Of a DNA stretch of 64,000 nt, positions 51,096 through 62,240 are shown in pieces (the first letter of the stretch is position 1; each line of letters starts with the position of its first letter). Both the position numbers and the translations under genes were made by a program. This stretch comes from Symsagittifera roscoffensis (taxonomy: Eukaryota > Xenacoelomorpha > Acoela > Convolutidae), in NCBI RefSeq assembly GCF_963678635.1, contig NC_087068.1:35101436-35165435 (forward strand), read 5' to 3'. The notes under the pieces are model-generated. The model did not search any database, was not told the origin of the DNA, and was given only the letters and a program-made list of their open reading frames with translations.

Positions 51096-51664
51096 TACTA
51101 GCGTGTAACGCACCTCCGGTGCTTCGAATTTTTAACAACTCATAAGAAACCGCATATATTGGAAATAAAATATGCATCATTTGAATGCACTCTGACAGTA
51201 CCAATTACAGGGTCGGTAATTGTAGGGTTTTTCAAAATTTGAAACAAAAAACGTGAATAAATTTGATAAAGTTTTTTAATTCAAGTTCTGAGAAGTTTTT
51301 TATTGATAAGTTCTTTAAAAAATTATAAAATGAATTAAGAAACTTCACATCTCGGAAACTAAATAAAATTAGGCAGTCGCATTAGACGCAAGATTTCCAA
51401 CTCCTGTGAGTAGTATTACACTATCCAACTACAGCGTTAGGAATTTCAAACTTTGAAAAACTGCAAACTTGTTTTCTAAAAAAAAAAATTGAAAAACCAT
51501 AAAGGACGTCATATCTCGAAAACCACTAATATTTGAGCAGTCAGTTTTGGAGGCAAAATTAGCAACTCCCGGAAGTACCCTCTTTCGTTAAGCATGCAAA
51601 AAAATACGCTGAAAAGCTTAAACGTGGCGAGATAATGAAGCCCGCATTTAAATAGATAATAGAT
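51096..51664 (+). mobile_element. Helentron/DINE-like element, copy 2 (short)
   Basis: Head actagcgtgtaacgcacctc with the gcacc/ggtgc hairpin and aaccgcatatattggaaa, about two internal units (landmarks near 51345 and 51512, about 168 bp apart), and the shared tail gcttaaacgtggcgagataa to aatagat. It has fewer internal repeats than copy 1. Confidence 0.58.
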
Positions 51665-52067
51665 TTCGATCTTACCTCACGCTGAAAATTTGAAGAAAAA
51701 AAAATTGTTCGTTTTCTCTCGTAAAGACAACGCTGACCGAACCCTGCAGCGGGAGGCCCCATATTCCGAATGAGCTATAATGTGAGCACGGACCTAAAAC
51801 AGTTCTTTCCAAATACACCCAAAAATTAAAATGTTTGCTACATATTTTCGTAATAAGACACACAAGGACGAAGATCGCAACCTGCGAAAAAAAAAGAAAA
51901 TTCGTTGTATGAGCCCACGTAGCTTTAAAAACTCAAAACAGAAATTACTACACTATTTTACTAAACAAAGAAACCAAACACAACACAGAACTAAAAAATA
52001 CAATGTTAATAGGGCAAAACATATAATACACAGGCGATACATCAAACTCTCAGGCGAGTTACTCGTA
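51665..52067. other. Spacer, nothing recognised
   Basis: Mixed sequence; 51710-51790 is briefly GC-richer. A plus-strand open frame at 51831-52196 is lysine- and asparagine-rich at first and overlaps the better minus-strand frame, so I do not call it. Confidence 0.35.
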
Positions 52068-52652
52068 TTATTTCAAGAAGCGGCTTTTCATCTGTTCTGT
52101 TTCTGTGTCTTGCAACACATCGGTAGCTATTCTGACGCTGTTGGAAGCAGTCCTCCGACACTTCTGCTCATCTACCTTTTGTTTACAACAAGGTAGGGGA
52201 TCCACGTTAGATTCACTGTTCCTGCAGAAGCTGCTGTGGAGACACAACATCACATTTCTCTCCAAATCTTCCTTCAACATCTCTTCTTTCTCCCTTCCAT
52301 TACATTCACTCGTCCTGAAAGTCCTCTTTACTGCGGTGATCACTGCAATCCGATGAGTTACAAAAGTTCGCTTGAAAGCTCCTGCCCCAATGTCCAGTTG
52401 ATACGCACTGTACACTCTGCTGTGCTTGGACATATGCTTCTTAGCATATTCGTAAAACCATGCAGTCATGTTGGCTCTTAACCATGGCATCAGACGTCTC
52501 CTGGCCCATATCTTTTTCACTTCAATCGGAATGTTCAAGATCTTGCACATTGTCTCAAAAAGATCTAAATCTTTTAGACAATCCAATTTCTGCAATTGTT
52601 CTCTCGGTAGGCAACTCCACTTTGTCTTCCCCGTTGCTCTTAGAGGCTGTTG
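52068..52652 (-). CDS. Unrecognised minus-strand coding exon or gene, 194 codons
   Basis: An open minus-strand frame in a GC-richer island. It begins after a stop at 52653-52655, where a CAACAG could be a splice acceptor, and ends at a TAA-type stop at 52068. It reads PLRATGKTKWSCLPREQLQK, then LDCLKDLDLFETMCKILNIP, then EVKKIWARRRLMPWLRANMT, an AWFYEYAKKHMSKHSRVY stretch, and a Cys-rich later part (CLHSSFC, DPLPCC) ending MKSRFLK. The first half looks like a globular, helical, basic protein. No Met starts the frame early on, which favours an exon over a single-exon gene. I recognise no domain. It could also be a transposon-derived frame. Upstream on the minus strand (52660-52900) the DNA contains an ATTGG box and is promoter-like in composition, but this is weak. 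Confidence 0.45.
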   Translation of the reverse strand, partial: QQPLRATGKTKWSCLPREQLQKLDCLKDLDLFETMCKILNIPIEVKKIWARRRLMPWLRANMTAWFYEYAKKHMSKHSRVYSAYQLDIGAGAFKRTFVTHRIAVITAVKRTFRTSECNGREKEEMLKEDLERNVMLCLHSSFCRNSESNVDPLPCCKQKVDEQKCRRTASNSVRIATDVLQDTETEQMKSRFLK

Positions 52653-53160
52653 TCATCACATTATATATGATATTAAGATCACGCAGGTTACAGTCTGCAT
52701 TTATTGTCCATGAGATTGTCCATAGCTATTACACAAGCAATGCACGGCAACCATAGAGACATGCCTTAGCGGGTGTGTGATTCGATGTGGAACGTTTCAC
52801 GGAACTACTCAGTGCAGAATTTAATAAAACTTGCGACCAATGAGCCTTTTCACATTTGCGACGAGTTTCCGCCATGCCATCACAGCATGCATTCATAACT
52901 AGCCTAGAGCACAGAGGCGAAGCTTAACTTCGCACCAGTTGCAACTCAAAAAAGAATAAGGATGATGAAATTAAACAAAATTGAAAGAAAAACTTTAAAA
53001 AATTGTTTTTGTCAATAAAATTTGCAACAAAAGTACAAAATATCCAGAAAAAAATTACTTAAGCTATTAAACTTTTCATGGAGCTTTCGGAATGCTAAAA
53101 CGAAGCTGAATTTTCAAAAAAAACTCTTTCTGTAGAACTTAGACAATAATCTAAATTCGC

Positions 53161-53370
53161 CGAAAAAATTCAGTAGAAAAAAAAATCTCGATCAGAAATG
53201 ATGTCGAGAAAGCACTCGACCAACTTCGAAAAAGATACGCTGACTCAGACCAGAGACGAAATTTTGAGCTCGACCTCCAAAGTAGAACTTCTGACCCGGC
53301 AAAGCAACAACCGGATGACTTCCTGGCCGACATACAAACAGCCGATATATCAAATGAAACCAACGCAATT
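53161..53370 (+). pseudogene. gag-like retroelement fragment (copy A)
   Basis: The frame reads ISIRNDVEKALDQLRKRYAD, then SDQRRNFELDLQSRTSDPAK, then QQPDDFLADIQTADISNETN. Spacing and charge resemble the capsid C-terminal region of gag proteins from LTR retroelements (an RY...D..R..FE.EL..R.....QP..F..DI pattern). It stops where the LINE tail begins. The class is inferred from pattern only. Confidence 0.4.
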
Positions 53371-54748
53371 GTTGTTGTTGTTAGTTGTCATTCGAGCTTG
53401 GCCCGAGTCTAAGGAACATTGCTATTTCGGACGGCCGTAGCCACAAGTCTTTGGGGTGAGTTCAGTCGGATTTGTGGGGCAGTTAAAGATGTGGAGAGTA
53501 GTATGGGGAGACCGAAATTGGGACACAGTTCGTTGGGACAATGGGGTCAATTCCATTGAGATAGGTGTTTTAAAAGGGGGAGCAGCCGGATCTGAGCTCA
53601 GCTAACGGGGTTCTTGTTGAACGGGGGAGCAGTTCCCCAGTCGAGGAGATATCAGGTGGGCGCAGCGGGAGAACTATGGGAGCGGGCGCGTCATTTATTG
53701 CATTTGTTGCGTACTTTGTGCGGAACCTTTTAAGAGGTTTAAATTTATTATAAACGAAGTTGCTTCGGTCCGAGTTATCGTTAAACGTGGTAAAATCGCG
53801 TGTCTTAGAGATTATTTTGTCGAGTTCTTCTTTAAAAATTAATGTAAAGTCAGGTTTGATTTGTCTTGGAGGGAGGGTAACCTTCAACCTACAATAGAAA
53901 TGAAAGGGATGGATGTGAAGGTACAATTTTAGAAAAAAGGGGGTGGATAGAAGTTTATGGTGCTGTTGAACGGATAGTGGGTATGACATCTATGAAGAGA
54001 TCTGTGGGTTGTGTATTGGTCTGATCAGAGATTTGAACGCTACAAGCAACGTTTTTTGGATTGTCCCTAGTACGTCCCGGACAGAGCCTTCAGAATCAAA
54101 ATCCTGCGCGCGGCTTTCATTGCGGTTTGCTTAAAATGCTCTGCAAATATGAGGGACGGGTCAAAAAACACTCCAAGAGTTTCTGGGTTTTTTCGACGGA
54201 GAGAACCGAGGAATTCATTGCAGCAGTTGGTTGAGAGTTGAACTGTTTGCAGGCGGAGCTGAACAGTCTCACTGATTTTCTCGAGGAAGAGAACTTCAAG
54301 TGTCTGCTTGTAAAAAAACTCATGGAGCTCGTTTAAGTAATTGGTTACAATGCCAGACACCTCGACGATATTGCTTGATTGCACAAAAGGGAGAAAATCG
54401 TCTGCATTAGATTTAAAAAAATTTTCGAGTGCACTTTGAGGAGCATCATGTACGTGAAAGTTTAAAAGATTGGGGAAAGTACTGAGCCTTGAAGAACCCC
54501 AGTACGGATAATCCTGGTTGTCGATAAATTATTTCTGAATAGTGTCCTGGGTGGGCGCCCGCTAAGGTAATTTGAGAGCCATCTGCTATCCCTTCAGCTA
54601 AGCTGGAGCCATGCAGCAGTTTGACGTAAGTACAGTACCATATCATATTGAAGGCTTTCGACAAGTCAAGAGTGGCTAGTACTATTCGTTTTGGGGAACT
54701 CTTTGAGTTAAAACTATTGCTGCCAAATCTATAACTCTTTTAATTTCT
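53371..54748 (-). pseudogene. LINE 3' half with RT domain (copy A)
   Basis: The minus strand carries, in order, a DMSKAF-like RT start (SKAFNMIWYCTYVKLL near 54660), a LSPTLFNF-like block, the catalytic site as NADD at 54397-54408, and a thumb-type ETLGVFFDPSLIFAEHFKQ. An ARRILILKALSGT end follows near 54067-54200. The 3' end is a short (CAA)4 tail at 53371-53382 joined to the gag-like frame. NADD replaces the usual Y/FADD. Stops and frameshifts make it non-functional. The endonuclease is absent from this piece; a 5' part of the same LINE type lies separately at 54894-55760. Confidence 0.75.
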
Positions 54749-54750
54749 GC

Positions 54751-54893
54751 CAAATCTCAGCACAAACGAATCGCTCTGCTAGAGATTGACGACAACGACA
54801 GCCTCCGTACTGCAATTACACAATTATCTTCAATATGCAATCAAAAAAACTAAATGATCTGCACGCTGTTATACAGCGTAAAACAGCCACCAC
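54751..54893. repeat. Direct repeat, first copy, between two LINE pieces
   Basis: ctgccaaatctcagcacaaa through acagcgtaaaacagccacca recurs at 56154-56300 with few changes. Copy B of the large repeat has it once, at about 61492. It belongs to the pre-existing segment into which the LINE inserted. Confidence 0.9.
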
Positions 54894-55760
54894 AATTGTG
54901 TCAGTTAGGAATTGTGTGACTGACGGTTTATAGTCATTCGGGCAGCTGCTACGCGGGGGAAAAAGACATTAAAGATGATTCGGAGAGTTTGGTTGTTGCC
55001 CTTCATTTAAATGTTCTGAGCCTCTATTTCCGTCTTGGTTACAGTCTAGTTTCTCGTACTTAAGTATCGCTATCAGCAGGCTTCAACCTTCTAGTATAGG
55101 GTCTTTTTAAGTAGTGTGTAATTCGCACCAATCGAGCGATTTCGAGTACTTGGTTTTAGCTTGGTTTCTTGGAAGAATGCAAGATGGATTTGGTTATCAC
55201 ATAGAAGGGCTGCAATTTCAGGGACTTTGCCGGAAATATTATCGCAATTGAATTGTAGGATTATTAAAGATTTTAAAAGGTTCGAGTTAAAAGAGTTACC
55301 ACTGCGCAGAGGTTGGGTTAGGTTCTTCTAAGGTTTGTATTATTAGTTATAGGGGGCGGCAGTATGTGGTTCTGGGAAGGAACAGTATAAGCAAAAATCT
55401 GTGGTAGTTTTTGAGAATGGGGAGATTACTATATTTTAAATGTATCCACCCAAAAATGAGGCACCACACTTGGTTTTGTTTGATGACTTGGTGATATGGC
55501 GAGCAATTGAAGGGGCCGGGGTTGGGGTGTAGGCCGGAACAAAGTAGCAAATGTAGATTATTAGACGGAGCAGCCTGGCCGGCTTCAGACTCTTCGAACA
55601 CAAAAACCGGGCTTTGCAAGCAATCTGCGCTCCCCTATTGATGGGAGGTTGTAGTTGCGCCATTTGCAGATAAGCGAGGCTTTCTGCCGAGGGCAACCTT
55701 GGAAGGCGGCTCATCTGGACCCAAACCAGCGCAACCACACGAGATAGCTTTCAATGAACT
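54894..55760 (-). pseudogene. LINE 5' part with 2A-like motif and endonuclease start
   Basis: The minus strand reads a hydrophobic NNLHLLLCSGLHPNPGP, with HPNPGP at 55512-55529. Next, near 55265-55100, comes an endonuclease-like NISGKVPEIAALLCDNQIHL followed by FFQETKLKPS (QETKL at 55157-55171). The HPNPGP context is the 2A-like or signal-like leader known from several invertebrate LINEs; QETKL is the endonuclease motif. No RT follows in this piece: the direct repeat at 54751 intervenes. Interrupted by stops. Confidence 0.62.
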
Positions 55761-56153
55761 GAAAGCGGTTGACATTCAACCAGTAGCTGCTTGGCTCGAG
55801 AAACGTACTAACCAAGGGAATCGCGCTAATGCACCTGGAACAGAGTCAAAAAGAAATTGACCAACAAACCTCAACAGCACAGTCCGATAGTTGACCATAC
55901 TATAACAGATACGGAAGGATACGCCCCCACACTGAGGGCATTGAAACAATTACAATAACAACCGAGCCACCTACTACTACAACTAAAGTGACCAAACCCC
56001 AAGCTTCCCCCGCGGTTATAAAAGCAATGGAAGAAATCAATATTGAAACCAGAGCTATCATAACAGAAGAGGATGTATAGTCACTCAACGACGCTGACAA
56101 AAAGAACAATTTAACGGACTTTCGTCAACGATCAAACACAACAGGATGATTAT

Positions 56154-56300
56154 TCTGCCAAATCTCAGCACAAACTAATCGCTCTGCTAGAGATTGACAA
56201 CAACGACAGCCTCCGTACTGCAATTACACAATTATCTTCAAAAAGCAATCAAAAAACTAAATGATCTGCACGCTGTTATACAGCGTAAAACAGCCACCAC
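56154..56300. repeat. Direct repeat, second copy
   Basis: Matches 54751-54893. With it, the repeats bracket the 1.26 kb that copy B lacks. Confidence 0.9.
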
Positions 56301-56830
56301 AAAATACGAAAAAAATGTATCTTTTAACCCTACAAATCGGGCAAAATATAACGAAAACCATAGCTGACACCAGAGTGTCCAGGAGTGCCATGTCTCATGA
56401 GCACTATCAAGAAATCTGTAAACAGATTACGCACGTACCCAGCGAATGCGATGCAACGGATATCAAACTTTCTACTGCATTTTACCCCAATCTCGTTTTG
56501 CAGCAATTCTACCTTTCAAGATAGGACATCTCCATTTTGTAGAACTCATGGTCTTCGTAACATTTTTAGTGATACTCCTCGGACTCCCCTTTTTCGATAG
56601 AAACGAAAGAACAATCGATGTTCAATCACCGATATTTTTCTTAATTACAATACAACAAAACCTCCACGTATTGGAGTTTAACCTGAAATTGAAAAAAAAA
56701 TCAATCAAAGCCACCGGAGAGTTCAAATGGATTTGCTTTTGTCAAAAGCTAATCACGCTACCTGAAGGCCAAAATCGAACAAGCAAAGCCTATTACCATT
56801 TGTGTTTCGCTTGACTTCATTTTTGATTCC
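56301..56830 (+). pseudogene. Retroelement-like frames downstream of the LINE (copy A)
   Basis: Broken plus-strand frames: LTLQIGQNITKTIADTRVSR, then SAMSHEHYQEICKQITHVPS, then ECDATDIKLSTAFYPNLVLQ. After a shift comes a hydrophobic FVELMVFVTFLVILLGLPFF, and after another shift LEFNLKLKKKSIKATGEFKW. The same text recurs in copy B at 61637-62240. The position after a gag-like fragment and the membrane-like segment would fit a late retroelement gene, but I do not recognise it, and several stops break it. A more diverged relative of its start lies at 58826-58950. Confidence 0.35.
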
Positions 56831-57235
56831 GCTACCTACTTTTCCCCTAAAGTATACTTTTCACAAAGCCCAGCATGCAATTTGCAACTTCCTCTGCTTC
56901 ATCTCCGTTCCTTATCCCAAATGACAGGGCATACCTCATCCATCTTAGCTCTTAATTAAACCAATTTTCAGATGCCCTGTACCTTCAACGGAACTTTTGA
57001 CTCTTGAAAACACTGACAGCTATTCAGTCTGATCCCTCCGCTAGCCTGCTAACAGCGATTTCAAACTCTTTTCTCTAACTTTTCAATTATATCGCCTCCA
57101 ACTCTACCTTCGCTACCAACTCTAGTCGCAATCAACTCTACTCTGGACTTGACCATGGAATTGCCAGCACACCTAGCCACCGTGAACAATTAACCAGCAT
57201 TTCTTCGTGCGAGGTACTACTCGCCACGGGGCTTT

Positions 57236-57367
57236 ATGGTAGACATGAGTTTTGTCATACAGCTGTCTCATAGAGCCGCAAAACATCCTAATTACACCAA
57301 CACGCGTGCCAGCCTACTTGAAAAGCGCATGGAGGAGTACATTGGCATTGAGGACTCAATGGACTGA
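57236..57367 (+). CDS. Small open frame kept in both segment copies (A)
   Basis: 43 codons from an ATG: MVDMSFVIQLSHRAAKHPNY, then TNTRASLLEKRMEEYIGIED, ending SMD. The frame is open 14 codons further upstream. Copy B (62620-62751) has one amino-acid change (Ala to Thr) and no stop. It may be the end of a decayed retroelement gene and not an independent gene. Confidence 0.22.
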   Translation: MVDMSFVIQLSHRAAKHPNYTNTRASLLEKRMEEYIGIEDSMD

Positions 57368-57587
57368 TTTCAGCTCCAAACAAATGACGGCGGCGCGACT
57401 TTGAACGGTGGGCATGAGAGTGGGTACAACCGCAGATAATAGGAAAAGAGAGAAAAAAGAGAGAAAACTTACATTAACTTTTATCCAATGCGTGAATATA
57501 ATTATAACCTTATTATTTGTTACTTAGTCCCACAAAATATTAAGTTGGAAGTAATCAGGCTAAGGCATAAATTAGGTAGATCAAGTT

Positions 57588-57822
57588 ATCGCACATGGCT
57601 GAGCGGCTAAGACTTTTGTCCAACAAAACAAACAACAGTGTTTGATTCCCGCAAGAAACTTTTTTCCAAACACCAGGAAAACTGAAAAAAAATTGGCACA
57701 AAAAACACCTCAAAAGAAGAAAATTTGGGAAAATGCTCACGGCTCGCCTCCATAGCCTAGCGGACAATGCACGCGTCCATCATGACACAGACCCCGCTTC
57801 GAATCCGCTTCGCCGAGTATCG
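57588..57822 (+). pseudogene. Two tRNA-like Pol III box sequences (copy A)
   Basis: 57588-57660 has box A-like TGGCTGAGCGGCTAAGAC, as in Leu/Ser tRNAs, and box B-like GTTTGATTCCC, followed by a T6 run. 57741-57819 has ATAGCCTAGCGGACAATGC and GCTTCGAATCC. In neither do the acceptor and T stems pair properly. Both recur in copy B. They look like tRNA-derived repeat heads, not working tRNAs. Confidence 0.35.
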
Positions 57823-60120
57823 GGAACCTATGGTTCCTTTTATTAAAATGTCTTCAAAATTTTTAGCTACAAGATACAATATAAGCAAAAACACCAAGAT
57901 AATAGCGACATTATCATATCATGTCTCCTTAAAACGCGCTTCTTTGAAACAACGATAACCATGTAACAAAAAAAAATACGAAATCGAATGAAAAACCGAA
58001 AATTATTCTTTATAACATTTTGTCCGCTTTTTTGTTCACAAAAGGGCGCTTGACTTGGGAAACAAACTCAAGCATGAGACGTAATTACAGCACTCAGAAA
58101 TTGGAGAAGTAAATAACGCAAAATTGTTGAATAAACTGAGTGTCATCAAAACTGATTTCAGTGTCATCAAACGCCGCGAAATTTCGTGTGATAGAAAAAT
58201 TCAGGCGTTTTTTCTCGAAATTGAGACAACAATTTGATTTCACTTGGAAACCGAATTATGACAATGTGGCTTGAATATGATACCACACTCCGAGCTTTCT
58301 TCGAAGTAAGCAAAATCGAGAAAAAACGTAAGAAAGAACCATCACATCCCTTTGGCTCAGAAAACCGAATGAAGAAATCTAGAACAAATTGAGTGCTGAT
58401 CAAAAAAAGTACAGCCAATACAGTTATGTGATTTCCAAGGGGAACTTAACATGCACAGAGGGTTAGCTGCAAATCGCAAACACAGGCAACAAACGATTGC
58501 ATAACTGAGCTCCAAAATCAGCCGCTCTAAAAACAAACATTACCAACAGACAGTTCGAAAAGAGTTAATGAACGCAAGAAAAACATAATGACTTAGTTTC
58601 CAAAATCTTTCTTTTCGAATTTGAAAGAAAAAAATAGATGCCCATATTGCGTTTTTTATTTTTTAGAACAATTTATGATTTTTTTTAATATCCCAATTTC
58701 AGAACGCTGGATCAATAGATTACTTGTTTGAACCGCTGGGAAATCTGAAAATTGAATTCCACTTTCGACACTAGAAGTCTATCACATTTTTGTGCCTTTT
58801 ACACTTTTGCTGTTTGATAGAGGATTTCGATGATCTGAACGCCGTTATACAGCATGTCATAAAATCCACCAACAAATACGAAGAAAATGTAATTCTTTTA
58901 ACCTTACAAATTGGCCAAATTATTATAATAGCCACTTCAGACGCCGTTCGATAGAGGAGTTTGTCTTCCTTTTAACAAAGGAATTGAACTGAACTTAAAA
59001 AAGAAATCATACGTCAAAGCCTGAACAAATTTTAAGCCATCTGAAAACGGAAAAAATTATCAGCATCTATATGAGTCTGAATTTTAATCATTGACTCTTA
59101 AAAATATCTGCTTACAACGAGATTCGAACTAAAACTATCATATCCAAGAGTCGGCTGCCTTAACTTTCAAACAACTGCTGCTAGGATTACGCTACTTTTC
59201 TTCTTAGAAACTCTATTCCTTTACATCATTTCTATTATAAATGCAACTACTAGTACAAACAAACTGTTCACAGAAATTGAACATAGCCAATTGACTATGT
59301 TCGACGATAAATAAGTGCCACTGAACTCAAGATTACAGAAAAAAAACTGAATTTTAAAAAACATATATATGGCCTTGAAATTCTTTGAATTTTAGTATTT
59401 TTTATGATAGAAACATTTTAGATAACACTAACCCCATTTTAGAAAACCGGCTAGTTCGGTTTTTTTACAAACCAGGAAAAATACTTCGGTTGATGATCAA
59501 ATATCCATAAAAAAAACATCAACTCAATTTTTGCCAGATATAATAGCAACTTGCACAGTAAGAAATCTTCTTTCGATAGATTGTCTAGATGGGAAAACCA
59601 TCTCCTAACCAGCGTGACTGTTTCATTAAAAAAAAGATATTGATGTAAAAATAAGACAAAATTGATTGTATTGACATTCATTTTTATCAACCAAGCGTAA
59701 GCTAATTAATGATGTACAAACAGAGGATCGAACAAAAAACAGTTTCACAATCCAGTATAGAGAAATTATTAACATATGATTTGAACAATTCTTCGAAAAA
59801 TAACTTTGATTCAAAGATTTTAAGTATGCACACTTAAATATAAAGAAATACTATACAAGAGCACAGAGGCGAAGCTTAACTTCGCACAAATTGCAACTCA
59901 AAAAAGAATGAGGATAATGAAATTAAACAAAATTGAAAAAACTTCAAAAAATTGTTTTTGTCAATAAAATTTGCAACAAAAGTACAAAATATCCAGAAAA
60001 AAATTACTTAAGCTATTAAACTTTTCATGGAGCTTTCGAAATGCTAAAACGAAGCCGAGTTTTCAAAAAAACTTTTTGTGGAACTCAGCCAATTAAAAAA
60101 AGCAGGTAGACAATTATCTG

Positions 60121-60334
60121 AGTTCGCCGAAAAAACTCAGTAGAAAAAAGGTCTCGATCAGAAATGATGTCGAGAAAGCACTCGACCAACTTTGAAAAAG
60201 ATACGCTGACTCAGACCAGAGACAAAATTTTGAGCTCGGACTCCAAAGTAGAACTTCTGACCCGGCAAAGCAACAACCGGATGACTTCCTGACCGACATA
60301 CAAATAGCCGATATATCAAATGAAACCAACGCAA
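60121..60334 (+). pseudogene. gag-like retroelement fragment (copy B)
   Basis: Same reading as copy A (VSIRNDVEKALDQL then RYADSDQRQNFELGLQSRTS), but with a stop after DQL and several substitutions. An earlier in-frame stretch, LSEFAEKTQ, is visible here. It ends at the same base before the LINE tail. Confidence 0.4.
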
Positions 60335-61490
60335 TTGTTGTTGTTGTTAGTTGTCATTCGAGCTTGGCCCGAGTCTAAGGAACATTGCTACTTCGGACGG
60401 TCGTAGCCACAAGTCTATTTGGGTGAGCTCAGTCGGATTTGTGGGGCAGTTAAAGATGTGGAGAGTAGTATGGGGAGACTGAAATTGGGACGCAGTTCGG
60501 TGGGACATTGGGGTCAATTCCATTTAGATAGGTGTTTTAAAAGGGGGAGCAGCCGGATCTGAGCTCAGCTAACGGGGTTCTTGTTGAACGGGCGAGCAGT
60601 TCCGCAGTCGAGGAGATATCAGGTGGGCGCAGCGGGAGAACTATGGGAGCGGGCGCGTCATTTATTGCATTTGTTGCGTAATTTGTGCGGACCCTTTTGA
60701 AAGAGGTTTAAAATTATTATAAACGAAGTTGCTTCGGTCCGAGTTATCGTTAAACGTGGTAAAATCGCGTGTCTTGGAGATGATTTTGTCGAGTTTTTTA
60801 AAAATTGATGTAAAGTTAGGTTTGATATGTCTTGGAGAGGAGGGTAACCTTCAACCTACAATAGAAATGAAAGGGATGGATGTGAAGGTACAATTTCAGA
60901 AAAAAGTGGATGGATAGAAGTTTATGGTGCTGTTGAACGGATAGTGGGTATGACATCTATGAAGATATCTATGGATTGTGTATTGGTCTGATCGGAGATT
61001 TGAGCGCTACAGGCAAAGTTTTTTTGGATTGTCCCTAGTACGTCCCGGACAGAGCCTTCAAAATCAATATCCTGCGCGCGGCTTTCATTGCGGTTTGCTT
61101 AAAATGCTCTGCAAATATGAGGGACGGGTCAAAAACACTCCAAGAGTTTTTGGGTTTTTTCGACGGAGAGAACCGAGGAATTCATTGCAGCAGTTGGTTA
61201 AGATTTGAACTGTTTGTAGGCGGAGCTGAACAGTCTCACTGATTTTCTAGAGGAATCCTGGTTGTCGATAATTTATTTCTGAATAGTGTCCTGGGTGAGC
61301 GCCCGCTAAGGTAATTTGAGAGCCATCTGCTATCCCTTCAGCTAAGCTGGAACCATGCAGCAGTTTGACGTAAGTACAGTACCATTTCATATCGAAGGCT
61401 TTCGACAAGTCAAGAGTGGCCAGTACTATTCGTTTTCGGGAACTCTTTGAGTTAAAACTATTGCTGCCAAACCTATAACTCTTTTAATTT
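60335..61490 (-). pseudogene. LINE 3' half (copy B), catalytic region deleted
   Basis: Minus-strand LINE with the same (CAA) tail and same insertion point in the gag-like frame as copy A. A deletion of about 220 bp removes the segment equivalent to 54290-54505, including the NADD site. The 5' break lies at about 61490, followed directly by the single copy of the ctgccaaatctcagcac segment. Confidence 0.75.
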
Positions 61491-61636
61491 CTGCCAAATC
61501 TCAGCACACACGAATCGCTCTGCTAGAGATTGACAACAACGACAGCCTCCGTACTGCAATTACACAATTATCTTCAATAAGCAATCAAAAAAACTAAATG
61601 ATCTGCACGCTGTTATACAGCGTAAAACAGCCACCT

Positions 61637-62240
61637 CAAAATACGAAAAAAATGTATCTTTTAACCCTACGAATCGGGCAAAATATAACGAAAACCATTG
61701 CTGACACCAGAGTGTCCAGGAGTGCCATGTCTCATGAGCACTATCAAGAAATCTGTAAACAGATTACGCACGTACCCAGCGAATGCGATGCAACGGATAT
61801 CAAACTTTCTACTGCATTTTTACCCCAATCTCGTTTTGCAGCAATTCTACCTTTCAAGTAGGACATCTCCATTTTGTAGAACTCATGGTCTTCATAACAT
61901 TTTTAGTGATCCTCCTCGGACTCCCCTTTTTCGATAGAAACGAAAGAACAATCGATGTTCAATCACCGACTCCTAAACTGTTTGATAGTTAATTTGTAAA
62001 TAACCAACCTAATTATTTTCTTAATTACAATACAACAAAACACCCACGTATTGGAGTTTAACCTGAAATTGAAAAAAAAATCAATCAAAGCCACCGGAGA
62101 GTTCAAATGGATTTGCTTTTGTCAAAAGCTAATCACGCTACCTGAAGGCCCAAATCGAACAAGCAAAGCCTATTACCATTTCCATGTGTTTCGCTTGACT
62201 TCATTTTTGATTCCGCTAGCTACTTTTCCCCTAAAATAAA
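61637..62240 (+). pseudogene. Retroelement-like frames downstream of the LINE (copy B)
   Basis: Counterpart of 56301-56830 with the same order of fragments (RIGQNITKTIADTRVSRSAM near 61667, the hydrophobic FVELMVFITFLVILLGLPFF, then LEFNLKLKKKSIKATGEFKW). A 46-bp insertion separates the last two. Not recognised. Confidence 0.35.

Larger units (their letters stand above)
52906..59857. repeat. Large segmental repeat, copy A
   Basis: Begins agagcacagaggcgaagctt with a small hairpin (gcgaag/cttcgc) and is matched from the same first base by 59858 onward. The match is followed at least to 58863 (window end in copy B). Copy A holds about 1.8 kb more than copy B. The extra material is a 220-bp part of the LINE, a 1.4-kb block (about 54894-56150), and about 260 bp near 57850-58105. 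Content is a gag-like fragment, an inserted LINE, later retroelement-like reading frames and tRNA-like sequences. From about 58950 to 59857 I see no feature. Confidence 0.88.
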
